DNA of 64,000 bases from Lachnospiraceae bacterium G41 (GTDB lineage Bacteria; Bacillota; Clostridia; Lachnospirales; Lachnospiraceae). Below are positions 1 to 7,349 of this stretch, piece after piece. The DNA lies in assembly GCA_900100245.1 (NCBI GenBank), contig FNEU01000007.1:62001-126000 (forward strand), given 5' to 3'. The position numbers were made by a program, and so were the translations under genes. Below the pieces are notes generated by a model. It was not told the origin of the DNA. It made no database searches and saw only the letters and a program-made list of their open reading frames with translations. Positions within the stretch are counted from its first letter, which is position 1. Each line of letters begins with the position of its first letter.

Positions 1-1238
1 AGAAAAACATCGAAAACAAATTCCAGTTTGACAAGCTTCCCCTTGTAGACAAGGTAATCGAGCTTGACGAGCAGAGAAGAAAAACACAGCAGGAAGCTGA
101 TAACTTAAAGGCAAGCAGAAATGCTATTTCTAAGCAGATTGGCGCACTGATGGCTCAGGGCAAAAAAGAAGAAGCCGAAGAAGTTAAAAAGCAGGTTGCA
201 GAAAATGCAAAGAGACTCGAAGAACTTGATGTAAAGCAGAAGGAACTCGAGGAAGAAACCACAAAGATTATGATGGTAATTCCCAACATCATCGATCCTT
301 CGGTTCCCATTGGTAAAGACGATACTGAAAATGTGGAAGTAACAAAGTACGGCGATCCCGTAGTTCCCGACTTTGAAATTCCCTATCATACAGAAATCAT
401 GGAAAGATTCAACGGAATCGACCTTGATGCAGCAAGAAGAGTAGCAGGAAACGGTTTCTACTATCTCCAGGGTGACATCGCAAGACTTCACTCGGCAGTT
501 ATTTCCTACGCAAGAGATTTTATGATCAACAGAGGATTTACCTACTGCGTACCTCCTTTTATGATCAGAAGCAACGTAGTTACAGGTGTTATGAGCTTTG
601 CCGAAATGGATGCCATGATGTACAAGATTGAAGGCGAAGACCTTTACTTAATCGGTACATCGGAGCATTCGATGATTGGTAAGTTTATCGATACAATTAT
701 TCCCGAGGAAGAACTTCCCAAGACCTTAACCAGTTACTCGCCCTGCTTCAGAAAAGAAAAAGGCGCACACGGTATCGAGGAAAGAGGCGTTTACAGAATT
801 CATCAGTTCGAAAAACAGGAAATGATTGTTGTCTGCCATCCCAACGATTCCAAGATGTGGTTCGACAAATTGTGGCAGAACACTGTTGATCTTTTCAGAT
901 CGATGGATATTCCCGTCAGAACACTTGAGTGCTGCTCGGGAGACTTGGCAGACCTTAAGGTTAAATCGTTCGACGTAGAAGCATGGTCGCCCAGACAGCA
1001 GAAGTACTTTGAAGTAGGAAGCTGCTCGAACTTAGGCGATGCTCAGGCAAGAAGACTTAAAATCAGAGTAAACGGCAAAGACGGTAGCAAGTACTTTGCT
1101 CATACATTAAACAACACGGTTGTTGCTCCTCCCAGAATGCTTATCGCATTCCTTGAAAACAACCTTCAGGCAGACGGTTCGGTGAGAATTCCCGAAGTAC
1201 TTCGTCCTTACATGGGAGGAATGACGGAGATTAGATAA
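1..1238 (+). CDS. serS: Seryl-tRNA synthetase, 5'-truncated by window edge
   Basis: Class II aminoacyl-tRNA synthetase that charges tRNA-Ser in the cytoplasm. The frame is open from base 3, so the start codon lies upstream of the window; the ATG at 150 is internal. The first ~80 visible codons are the charged, coiled N-terminal tRNA-binding arm typical of SerRS. The catalytic core follows, with motif 2 around FRKEKGAHGIEERG and HQFEKQE, and motif 3 around NNTVVAPPRMLIAFLENN. The C-terminus ends in the family hallmark RIPEVLRPYMGG. Only the first few tens of residues are missing. Identification is secure from these motifs. Next gene starts 22 bp downstream, probably co-transcribed. Confidence 0.97.
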   Translation, partial: KNIENKFQFDKLPLVDKVIELDEQRRKTQQEADNLKASRNAISKQIGALMAQGKKEEAEEVKKQVAENAKRLEELDVKQKELEEETTKIMMVIPNIIDPSVPIGKDDTENVEVTKYGDPVVPDFEIPYHTEIMERFNGIDLDAARRVAGNGFYYLQGDIARLHSAVISYARDFMINRGFTYCVPPFMIRSNVVTGVMSFAEMDAMMYKIEGEDLYLIGTSEHSMIGKFIDTIIPEEELPKTLTSYSPCFRKEKGAHGIEERGVYRIHQFEKQEMIVVCHPNDSKMWFDKLWQNTVDLFRSMDIPVRTLECCSGDLADLKVKSFDVEAWSPRQQKYFEVGSCSNLGDAQARRLKIRVNGKDGSKYFAHTLNNTVVAPPRMLIAFLENNLQADGSVRIPEVLRPYMGGMTEIR

Positions 1239-1259
1239 CTCATCGGAAGCGGTGGTAAT

Positions 1260-2138
1260 ATGAACAGATATTTCAGAGCCGTTGGCTTTTTGAATAATTT
1301 CTCAATACAGGAATATGAAAAAATAGTCGAAGACATCATTTTTCGTCCGGAAGGCTCTATAATTGCGGATAATATCAACGCAAAATATCTGATTTTGGAC
1401 AAAAATCTTGATTGCGGCGAGAATATCGGAATCTGTGCCAGGATCATAAAAGATTCCAAAGGCAATATTCACAGAGATACGGTTTTTCCGTATTTCAGAA
1501 GCGATGAATTTGTTGAGCACGAGTATTGTTCGTTCGAAAAAAAGATTAGCGGCGAAGAATTTTTGGGTGTTTACGAAGATTTAAACCTCGGCGAGAACAT
1601 TTTCTTTTATGTTCAGAACGTTGATGAGCTCTTCAAGAAGAAAAATCTCAAAACCGTAAAATGTTCGGTTGCTATTTCCGGACTTTCGATTGCCGGAAAT
1701 GTGATTCTGCCCATAAAAAAGAACGACGCGCAGAGAGAAGACGCCAAAGAGTTCAACAAAAAGAGAGTTAATCTTTTAAACAAGGCAAACGACGGCGATC
1801 ACAATGCTTTCGCAACGGTAAGATATGACGATATTCTTACAAATGTTACTGTTTCCGAGCAGGTATTTGTCGAATCGATGGATATTTATACCGTTGTTGA
1901 TTCGTCATTTATTCCATGCGGTGCCGAATGCGATTTATATTCGGTCCTCGGAGAAATAGTTGATTTTAAAACCGTCAAAAATGTGGTCAGCGACGAAAAT
2001 GTCTACATTTTGAAGGTATCCGTCAAAGGTGTGGTTTTAACAATCTGTATTAATGAAAAAGATTTATTCGGCGAGCCCCAGATTGGTTTCCGTTTTAAGG
2101 GAACAGTCTGGCTGCAGGGCCGTGTAAATATTTTATAA
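1260..2138 (+). CDS. DUF3881-like protein of unknown function
   Basis: 292-residue soluble protein with no signal peptide or membrane segment. It begins MNRYFRAVGF and contains no catalytic motif I can recognise. The N-terminus and position directly after serS resemble DUF3881 family proteins of Lachnospiraceae; this assignment is from memory of the family, not from an alignment. A GCGGTGG ribosome site sits about 6 bp before the ATG. The gene is 22 bp from serS with no terminator between them, suggesting read-through from serS. Function unknown. Confidence 0.7.
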   Translation: MNRYFRAVGFLNNFSIQEYEKIVEDIIFRPEGSIIADNINAKYLILDKNLDCGENIGICARIIKDSKGNIHRDTVFPYFRSDEFVEHEYCSFEKKISGEEFLGVYEDLNLGENIFFYVQNVDELFKKKNLKTVKCSVAISGLSIAGNVILPIKKNDAQREDAKEFNKKRVNLLNKANDGDHNAFATVRYDDILTNVTVSEQVFVESMDIYTVVDSSFIPCGAECDLYSVLGEIVDFKTVKNVVSDENVYILKVSVKGVVLTICINEKDLFGEPQIGFRFKGTVWLQGRVNIL

Positions 2139-2149
2139 TTTTTTTATTA

Positions 2150-2223
2150 GTCCACGTAGCTCAGCTGGATAGAGCACTCGCCTCCTAAGCGAGGGGTCGG
2201 AGGTTCGAATCCTCTCGCGGACG
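2150..2223 (+). tRNA. tRNA-Arg(CCU)
   Basis: A full cloverleaf can be drawn. Acceptor stem 2150-2156 pairs with 2216-2222 (one A-C mismatch at the fifth pair) and the discriminator is G2223. D arm GCTC/GAGC; anticodon stem CTCGC/GCGAG (2177-2181, 2189-2193) with loop CTCCTAA and anticodon CCT at 2184-2186, reading AGG. The T arm has TTCGAAT. No CCA is encoded. AGA/AGG are heavily used for Arg in this window, consistent with need for this tRNA. Confidence 0.95.
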
Positions 2224-2230
2224 TAAATTA

Positions 2231-2265
2231 ATAAACACCCAAAGAAAAGGGTGTTTATATTTTTT
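2231..2265 (+). terminator. Rho-independent terminator after tRNA-Arg
   Basis: Perfect 10-bp stem ATAAACACCC/GGGTGTTTAT (2231-2240, 2249-2258), 8-nt A-rich loop, then a run of T. It starts 8 bp after the tRNA and ends that transcript before the next gene. Confidence 0.9.
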
Positions 2266-2297
2266 AATTCACAGGACATATGTGTCCGGTTAGAAAA

Positions 2298-2330
2298 ACA
2301 CGGCATTTCTCGCTTTGTGTCGTGTATAAA
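2298..2330 (+). promoter_or_regulatory. Possible promoter/operator of the XRE membrane regulator
   Basis: A near-perfect inverted repeat ACACGGCA-N12-TGTCGTGT (2298-2305, 2318-2325; one mismatch) abuts a -10-like TATAAA at 2325-2330. No clear -35 is seen. Position 47 bp before the start of an HTH protein suggests autoregulation; this is inference. Confidence 0.35.
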
Positions 2331-2376
2331 ATTGGCACAAAAAAATACAATTACGTCAGGAAAGGAGGAAAAATCC

Positions 2377-3504
2377 TTGGATCAGAAAAAAACAGGAGAG
2401 TTCCTAAAAGAATTAAGAACCCAAAAACAAATGACACAGGAACAGGTGGCAGAGAGATTTAATGTCAGCTCAAGAACCGTTTCCAGATGGGAGACCGGCA
2501 GAAATATGCCTGATATTTCTTTGCTTACCGAAATAGCTGATTTTTATGAAGCTGACGTTAGAGAAATAATAGAAGGAGAAAGAAAAAGCGAGATGATGGA
2601 TAAGGAAATAAAAGACGTAGCCGACAAAATGGCGGATTACGCACACGAAGAAAGAGGAAAACTTTTAAAGGTTATACAGGTTATATCGATTATCGGAGTG
2701 ATTATTTCATTCATATCGATAATACTTCAGACGATAGGGTATCATAATCCTGAGAATTTATCAGTTGAAAGAACTCTGGCTTTACTGGCATCGTTAGCAG
2801 TACTTGTAATCATGTCCGTGACTACTTTATATGTAACGGGTCTTTTAAGAAAAATTACCAACAACAAAGTTCTGATGACGGTAATTATTGTGCTGACAGG
2901 CGTAATTTTGACTGTTAGTATAATGTGGATACTGGCGGCATACCTTGTTGTAGGAATGTTTGCGTTAATCTTTTATTCGGCGAAAATTAAGGTATACGAA
3001 GATGTCGCAGAATACAACGAATACATACACAATCCCAAGAATGGCGGAGAGTATCAGACCTGCAACGGAGAGATGTTTGAGATATTCCCTGAGTCGATAG
3101 AGGATCCTTCAAAGGTTGAGGAGTTTAAGTTCGTATATTACAATCCCTGGGATGCACAGTATATTACCTATCTCACGATAAATTATGATGAAGATGAATA
3201 TAATAAAGAAATAGCTCGTCTTCAGAACCTGGGAATTGAAGAATATAAAGATTTCTACAGTGTTTCGGATGAGCCGTCGGGATATGACCTCGTTGCAATG
3301 AATTCGGATCCTTATTACGGCTTTGTTTATGCGTTGATTCCTGAAAACGAAGAAGAATCGGGCAAAATCACATATGTCGGAATATGGTTCTGCAATTACT
3401 TCCTGGATTTGGACATAAAAGATTATGTTCCAAACGAATACCTCCTAAAAGGATTTGACGCAACAGAAGGCAATCCGTACAGACAATCAAATATATATGA
3501 TTAA
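2377..3504 (+). CDS. XRE-family HTH regulator with membrane anchor
   Basis: DNA-binding regulator tethered to the membrane. I choose the TTG at 2377 because AAAGGAGG (2361-2368) lies 8 bp upstream and the protein then begins directly with the HTH; an upstream GTG at 2251 lies inside the preceding terminator. Residues ~5-60 are a Cro/CI-type HTH (RTQKQMTQEQVAERFNVSSR, then RWETGRNMPDISLL). Three to four hydrophobic segments follow at about residues 95-215, then a ~150-residue soluble C-terminal region rich in Asp, Glu and Tyr with no domain I recognise. HTH-plus-membrane proteins of this layout are common one-component sensors in Clostridia. Ligand unknown. Confidence 0.85.
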   Translation: MDQKKTGEFLKELRTQKQMTQEQVAERFNVSSRTVSRWETGRNMPDISLLTEIADFYEADVREIIEGERKSEMMDKEIKDVADKMADYAHEERGKLLKVIQVISIIGVIISFISIILQTIGYHNPENLSVERTLALLASLAVLVIMSVTTLYVTGLLRKITNNKVLMTVIIVLTGVILTVSIMWILAAYLVVGMFALIFYSAKIKVYEDVAEYNEYIHNPKNGGEYQTCNGEMFEIFPESIEDPSKVEEFKFVYYNPWDAQYITYLTINYDEDEYNKEIARLQNLGIEEYKDFYSVSDEPSGYDLVAMNSDPYYGFVYALIPENEEESGKITYVGIWFCNYFLDLDIKDYVPNEYLLKGFDATEGNPYRQSNIYD

Positions 3505-3510
3505 AAAAAT

Positions 3511-3540
3511 GAGCCGAAGGAAATTTCCTTTCGGCTCTTT
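3511..3540. terminator. Bidirectional terminator between convergent genes
   Basis: Hairpin GAGCCGAA/TTCGGCTC with an extended GG/CC inner pairing, followed by TTTT on the + strand and preceded by AAAAAAA, so it can act in both directions. It separates the XRE membrane regulator from the converging gene that ends at 3540. Confidence 0.8.
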
Positions 3541-4082
3541 TATATTGTTTTACCATAAATCAGTTTTTGGAATTTTACCAGCTCTTCGGGTGAAAAAGCT
3601 CTTTTGTCGACAACCTGACCGTGAGTGATGATTCCCTGTCCCGATACGGTAAGAATTGTCATTTCCTCAAGTTCGATGATATCCGTTATCTGAGTATAGA
3701 GAAAATCGTAATTGGCTTTACTTCCGACGACTCTGAAGAATTTCGGATAAAAGATTACATGCATTTCCACCGGAGTACCGCAGTAGAGTTTCATCTGACT
3801 GTAGTTGACCGCCGCCTGATATAGATATCCGAACCAGGACATAAAGAAAACGTAAAGTCCAAGCAGGATGAAAATAACGAACGGAATTAATAGATGTAAA
3901 AATACAAAAGCGAAACCGACTGCAAAAAGAAGAATCGCAATAATGAAAGTGATTGCCTGCCACTTAAGATGATATCTTCCGTAAGTGACTCTCGCATATC
4001 TTCGGTTCATCGCTTTTGTTAATATGAATTTGTTTTCGAGTACCGGAATCATGTCCGGATTGACGGAATCTGTGTGAGCCAT
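3540..4082 (-). CDS. YcxB-like membrane protein
   Basis: 180 residues: a ~40-residue N-terminal part, two adjacent hydrophobic segments (about 42-85), then a ~95-residue cytosolic domain. The arrangement of two TM helices before a compact beta-rich domain, with YCGTPVEMHVIFYPKFF and a following YTQITDIIELE stretch, matches the YcxB-like/bacterial PH-like C-terminal domain family. Its role in the cell is unknown. The gene is monocistronic and convergent with the XRE regulator. Confidence 0.7.
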   Translation of the reverse strand: MAHTDSVNPDMIPVLENKFILTKAMNRRYARVTYGRYHLKWQAITFIIAILLFAVGFAFVFLHLLIPFVIFILLGLYVFFMSWFGYLYQAAVNYSQMKLYCGTPVEMHVIFYPKFFRVVGSKANYDFLYTQITDIIELEEMTILTVSGQGIITHGQVVDKRAFSPEELVKFQKLIYGKTI

Positions 4083-4198
4083 AATTTCTTATTATCTAAA
4101 AGTTTTCGTTTTTTTTAATCATCGTAATAATATCATTGATGAAAGTCTTTCGCAACTGAGTAGTATTAAGAAAAAGGGAAGAAAAAATTAAAATGAAA

Positions 4199-4239
4199 TT
4201 CAACCTGCTGGTTGACAAATTCAACCAAATGGATATAAT
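4199..4239 (+). promoter_or_regulatory. Promoter with overlapping operator for the XRE/ImmA pair
   Basis: TTGACA (4212-4217), 16-bp spacer, TATAAT (4234-4239). Three alternating copies of one half-site overlap the -35: TTCAACC (4199-4205), GGTTGA (4210-4215) and TCAACC (4221-4226). They form two back-to-back inverted repeats. This fits repression by the XRE protein encoded just downstream; that regulator identity is inference. Confidence 0.75.
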
Positions 4240-4336
4240 GATTTATAGAAAGTAAATATGAATAAAGAGAAAGGAGGGATAGCACAACAAATAGGGGTAA
4301 ACGTGGGAGAACAAATAGCACAGGGAGAAGAGAAGC

Positions 4337-4702
4337 ATGATAACAGAAATAGGTCGTTTTTTACGTAAATTAAGAATAGATGAAGGCGAAATTTTATTAA
4401 ATATGGCTGAAAAACTTGAAGTAACAGTATCTTTTTTATCAGCGGTTGAAAATGGAAAAAAGAGAATGCCTTCCTCGTGGAATACTAAAATTTGTAATTT
4501 GTATAATTTATCAAACGAGCAAATGGAGGAATTTACAAAAGCGATAGCTCATACGGAAGAAACGATAGAAATGAATTTGTCAAATTCCGGATTAAAGAAT
4601 AAGGAACTTGCAGTCTCTTTCGCAAGAAAATTTCCTGATTTGAATGATGAGCAGACAGAACAGATAAAAAAGATATTACAGGGAGGAAAAATGAAAAAAT
4701 GA
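4337..4702 (+). CDS. XRE-family repressor (ImmR/HigA-like)
   Basis: 121-residue soluble regulator. Residues ~5-60 form a Cro/CI HTH with ITEIGRFLRKLRIDEGEILL, then VSFLSAVENGKKRMP as the recognition region. The C-terminal half is helical and probably dimerises. Its stop overlaps the start of the ImmA-type protease by 4 bp (ATGA), the classic arrangement of an XRE repressor inactivated by a partner ImmA/IrrE protease, as in ICEBs1 and many prophages. The upstream promoter carries a triple half-site consistent with autoregulation. The ~250-bp region before it holds no other gene I can support. Confidence 0.85.
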   Translation: MITEIGRFLRKLRIDEGEILLNMAEKLEVTVSFLSAVENGKKRMPSSWNTKICNLYNLSNEQMEEFTKAIAHTEETIEMNLSNSGLKNKELAVSFARKFPDLNDEQTEQIKKILQGGKMKK

Positions 4703-5229
4703 ATTGTAATAAAGCGGCACCGATGTCAAGAAAGCAGATAAGAAGATTAATTCGTTATATAAAAAAACAAGCAGGGCTTGAAAATGAATTATATTTTCCC
4801 ATAATTCCGTTTGTGGAAAACGTGCTTCCACTAATGTTTGAAGACTATCAATTTGAAGTTGTTCCGATTGAAGAAATGGGAAAAAAACACGGAGAGACAT
4901 TTCCAAATTCAAATACTATAAAAATACGAGAGGACATTTATTTAAGAGCAGTAAAAGGAGAGGGAAGAGACAGAATGACAATCGCACATGAAGTTGGACA
5001 TTTCTTCCTTCATGAAAAGGATTCTATATCATTATGCAGATTAGCTCCAGGAGAAAAACTAAAACCATTCGAAGATCCTGAATGGCAGGCAAATGCATTT
5101 GGAGGAGAATTACTGGCATCATCCTACTTAATTAGAAATCTAAGCAAAAACGAAGTAATGAATAAATGTGGGGTTACTTTTGAAGCTGCTTCGATTCAAG
5201 TAGATCATTGCATGGATGAAATCTTTTAA
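4699..5229 (+). CDS. ImmA/IrrE family metallopeptidase
   Basis: 176-residue zinc protease of the ImmA/IrrE type. The HEVGH motif (His97, Glu98, His101) supplies two zinc ligands and the catalytic Glu; the surrounding MTIAHEVGHFFLHEK is typical. The downstream WQANAFGGELLAS segment carries the usual family EFAAELLMP-like helix. Family members cleave or antagonise the XRE repressor encoded beside them, derepressing mobile-element genes or responding to DNA damage. Start overlaps the repressor stop. Its probable targets are the repressor and the downstream cassette promoter. Confidence 0.88.
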   Translation: MNCNKAAPMSRKQIRRLIRYIKKQAGLENELYFPIIPFVENVLPLMFEDYQFEVVPIEEMGKKHGETFPNSNTIKIREDIYLRAVKGEGRDRMTIAHEVGHFFLHEKDSISLCRLAPGEKLKPFEDPEWQANAFGGELLASSYLIRNLSKNEVMNKCGVTFEAASIQVDHCMDEIF

Positions 5230-5251
5230 TTATGAAAGGAGGCGGATTCCA

Positions 5252-5312
5252 TTGAACAGACTATGTGACATTTGATACTACCGATTTCAAATGTCTTTCA
5301 AAATGTAACTAA
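5252..5312 (+). pseudogene. Possible frameshifted remnant of a very short ORF
   Basis: AAAGGAGG (5235-5242) is ideally spaced before a TTG at 5252 that reads only seven codons, (M)NRLCDI, then stops. A one-base shift continues as FDTTDFKCLSKCN to a TAA at 5310-5312. A strong ribosome site before a broken small frame suggests a decayed small gene between immA and the repeat-flanked cassette. It may equally be chance. Confidence 0.3.
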
Positions 5313-5318
5313 ATAAAT

Positions 5319-5351
5319 AATGGGGATATGAAAGCCCTCTAAATAAGCAAA
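5319..5351 (+). repeat. 33-bp direct repeat, copy 1
   Basis: Matches 6741-6773 at 30 of 33 positions, sharing the exact core CCCTCTAAATAAGCAAA. In this copy the flanks also fold: GGATATGAAAG-CC (from 5324) pairs with GGCCTTCGTATCC (ending 5364), leaving the shared core in the loop. It lies just upstream of the DUF4417 gene. Confidence 0.8.
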
Positions 5352-5392
5352 GGCCTTCGTATCCTACAAGAAAAAGAACGGAGGTATAATTG

Positions 5393-6025
5393 ATGAAATC
5401 AATTGATTTTAGAAATGACCCGCTATTTTTGCGCAATGAATTTGAAACGGCGGGAAAATGGCAAATGCCATTGGTGCGCAAACAAGATTATGACTTATCA
5501 AGTATTGAATTGATTGCTTTTTCTGATACTAAGTATAATGAGAATGAACTAAATCGGAAAAAGGGAGTTCATTATTTTATTGATGATTATAAGTTCGATG
5601 TAACTTATAAAAATCCAGAGAAAACAATCGAAAAAGTATCGCAATATGCTTTCACATTCACGCCGGATTTTTCAACTTATTCTAATATGAATTATTGGCG
5701 ACAACTTGAAAGTGTGGCTCACAGCAGATGGTGTGGCGCATTTTGGCAAAATCAGGGGATGACAGTATTTCCGACTATAAGTTGGAGTACACCTGAATCA
5801 TATGATTTTTGTTTTGATGCGGTTGAAGAATCATCAATAGTGGCTATAGGAATGATTGGATGTAAACGAGCGAAGGAAGACTTCCTTAAAGGCTATAATG
5901 AGATGCTTAGAAGAATTAATCCTAGCGCCATTATATGTTTTGGATCACCGTTTGAAGAAATGAAAGGAAACGTCATCCCAGTTGACTATCTTTCTTCAAG
6001 AAAGGTGGTGCGAGATGGGAGGTAG
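5393..6025 (+). CDS. DUF4417 domain protein
   Basis: 210-residue soluble protein. Start set at ATG 5393, 9 bp after ACGGAGG; a TTG three bases earlier is also possible. The pattern, a ~60-residue N-terminal part, then HYFIDDYKFDVTYKNPE, a Trp-rich middle, TVFPTISWSTPESYDFCFD and GMIGCKRAKEDFLKGYNEM, and a closing IICFGSPFEEM, matches DUF4417, a family of phage and mobile-element proteins of unknown activity. It overlaps the next gene by 11 bp, so the two are translationally coupled. Composition is AT-richer than the flanking housekeeping genes, in line with horizontal origin. Confidence 0.8.
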   Translation: MKSIDFRNDPLFLRNEFETAGKWQMPLVRKQDYDLSSIELIAFSDTKYNENELNRKKGVHYFIDDYKFDVTYKNPEKTIEKVSQYAFTFTPDFSTYSNMNYWRQLESVAHSRWCGAFWQNQGMTVFPTISWSTPESYDFCFDAVEESSIVAIGMIGCKRAKEDFLKGYNEMLRRINPSAIICFGSPFEEMKGNVIPVDYLSSRKVVRDGR

Positions 6026-6434
6026 AGGAAGCAGTTCTGGAATCAGTTTATCCGGGAAAAGGTATGGAACTGAATATAAATCACTTGTCACATATGGGAA
6101 TATCAAATTTGTTGTTTCTTTAGATTCTAATACAACATCTCCTATGGAAACGATGACAAAAAATCGAGTATATGTAACCTTAGATCAAGATGGAAATCCT
6201 AAATTTATTTCATATTATGACAAAGATAATAAAAGAAGGAAACAAATTGATCTGGATAAGCCACATAAAGGAATATTGCCACATACCCATCATGGTTATT
6301 TTCATAATGAAAATGACTCAAAAAAAGGTGCAGCAAATCCAACAACAAAAGAAAGAAACCTTGTCGACTTAGTCAATAAAGTATGGAAGGAGAGAGGAAG
6401 CAATGCATGGTCCAAATGGAAAACACGTAACTAA
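6015..6434 (+). CDS. GGRGSSS-motif phage-like protein, possible toxin
   Basis: 139 residues. Start set at ATG 6015, just after AGGTGG and giving the N-terminus MGGRGSSSG; the longer reading frame begins without a ribosome site. The N-terminal Gly/Ser motif is familiar from proteins that accompany DUF4417 and from C-terminal domains of phage minor head proteins. A His-rich segment PHTHHGYFHNENDS (~residues 95-108) and a basic C-terminus could be a nuclease-like active site. The gene overlaps the downstream small gene by 32 bp, the arrangement of toxin and antitoxin or immunity partners. The toxin role is inference and I have no family match. Confidence 0.6.
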   Translation: MGGRGSSSGISLSGKRYGTEYKSLVTYGNIKFVVSLDSNTTSPMETMTKNRVYVTLDQDGNPKFISYYDKDNKRRKQIDLDKPHKGILPHTHHGYFHNENDSKKGAANPTTKERNLVDLVNKVWKERGSNAWSKWKTRN

Positions 6435-6702
6435 AATTACATGGGACGAGTTTGTTAAATGGCAAAGATGGGATGAATGGCCCGAACGATTAGACAATCC
6501 GCCACTTACGGTCGAAACTACCTTTTGGTATAAAGAAAAAGAATATATGGTTACAAGCTTACGAGGGGAGTATGTAATCGTTACTCAGCCGGACTTTACT
6601 GAAATAATTTGTAACAAGAATTTTCTGACTTTATTAAATATGCCATTTGATAACCAAAAATCCTTTAAAGAGTTGATAGGAGAATTTCAATTTGAAAACT
6701 AA
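6403..6702 (+). CDS. Small acidic protein, candidate immunity/antitoxin partner
   Basis: 99 residues, acidic and Trp-rich at the N-terminus (TWDEFVKWQRWDEWPERL), no signal or membrane segment. A GGAGAGAGGA ribosome site lies before the ATG. It overlaps the upstream gene by 32 bp in another frame and is followed at once by a strong terminator, so it is the last gene of the cassette. Small size, acidity and overlap are what immunity proteins look like, but I recognise no family. Confidence 0.6.
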   Translation: MHGPNGKHVTKITWDEFVKWQRWDEWPERLDNPPLTVETTFWYKEKEYMVTSLRGEYVIVTQPDFTEIICNKNFLTLLNMPFDNQKSFKELIGEFQFEN

Positions 6703-6739
6703 AAAATCCCTTGGGTGCTACCGACACTCAAGGGATTTT
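6703..6739 (+). terminator. Terminator of the repeat-flanked cassette
   Basis: 15-bp stem (6703-6717 with 6725-6739) with one G-T pair and a 7-nt loop; the 3' arm ends in TTTT. Starts at the base after the stop codon of the small acidic gene. Confidence 0.85.
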
Positions 6740-6740
6740 A

Positions 6741-6773
6741 AATGAGGATAAGAAAACCCTCTAAATAAGCAAA
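6741..6773 (+). repeat. 33-bp direct repeat, copy 2
   Basis: Second copy of the element at 5319-5351 (30/33 identical). Together the two copies bracket the three-gene cassette and its terminator exactly. This copy lacks the flanking complementary arm seen at copy 1. The following ~75 bp to the hicB stop are very AT-rich with no gene. Confidence 0.8.
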
Positions 6774-6852
6774 TTAATTATATATCTTAAAAAAAAATAA
6801 GTCTATAGTTAATATTTTTTCAATAGTATTCGCATTTAACTACAAATAATAA

Positions 6853-7188
6853 TTATATGTTGTCGGTTTTTTTTATTTCATTCTCAACGGCATTTTCTAT
6901 AAAACGATTAAGAGAAATTCCCATTTTATTTGCTTTAAGTGCTGCCTCCTGATGCATTTGCGGTGTTAATCGAAGATTAAGTTTCCCTGAATATGGTTTT
7001 TCCGGCGAAATACCGTCTTCCTTGCACCATTCCAGATAATCTTCAACAGAATTCTTAAATTCCGATTCCAATTCTTTTACCGAAGTACCTGAAAAAGTTA
7101 TTACCGTTCTGGTGTTAATAACCATTCCGGTGAAAATGCTATTATCTTCATCATATTCAATTTTGGCAACATAACCTTTGTATTTCAT
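6853..7188 (-). CDS. HicB-family antitoxin without HicA
   Basis: 111 residues. The N-terminal half is the HicB partial RNase H fold (MKYKGYVAKIEYDEDNSIFT, VITFSGTSVKELESEF), and the C-terminal half (LNLRLTPQMHQEAALKANKM, ISLNRFIENAVE) is a ribbon-helix-helix DNA-binding domain. HicB neutralises HicA mRNA interferase and represses the operon. No HicA (a ~60-residue dsRBD-like protein) can be found on either side within the non-coding gaps, so this is an orphan. It may be a solitary regulator or the residue of a broken pair. Ribosome site GAGGATGAG precedes the ATG. Confidence 0.85.
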   Translation of the reverse strand: MKYKGYVAKIEYDEDNSIFTGMVINTRTVITFSGTSVKELESEFKNSVEDYLEWCKEDGISPEKPYSGKLNLRLTPQMHQEAALKANKMGISLNRFIENAVENEIKKTDNI

Positions 7189-7215
7189 AGTAATCTCATC
7201 CTCTGTATTTCTAGG

Positions 7216-7244
7216 ATGGTACCACGATATAGTACTGTTGTCAA
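7216..7244 (-). promoter_or_regulatory. Promoter of the orphan hicB
   Basis: On the minus strand: TTGACA (7244-7239), 17-bp spacer, TACCAT (7221-7216), 28 bp before the hicB start. A GGTACC palindrome overlaps the -10. A strong -35 with weak -10. Confidence 0.55.
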
Positions 7245-7349
7245 TATCCCAAGTTTAAATTGACATTGTCCGTGACGTAACATCTGAAATTATATACTTT
7301 TTACTTATTTTTCTTTATAATAGAACTAGTTTAAAAACGAGGTCTTAAT

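Noticed and set aside
4258-4368. Short frame (MNKEKGG...) between the promoter and the XRE repressor start
   Set aside because: No ribosome site before it, low-complexity composition, and it runs into the repressor gene out of frame; more likely 5' leader.
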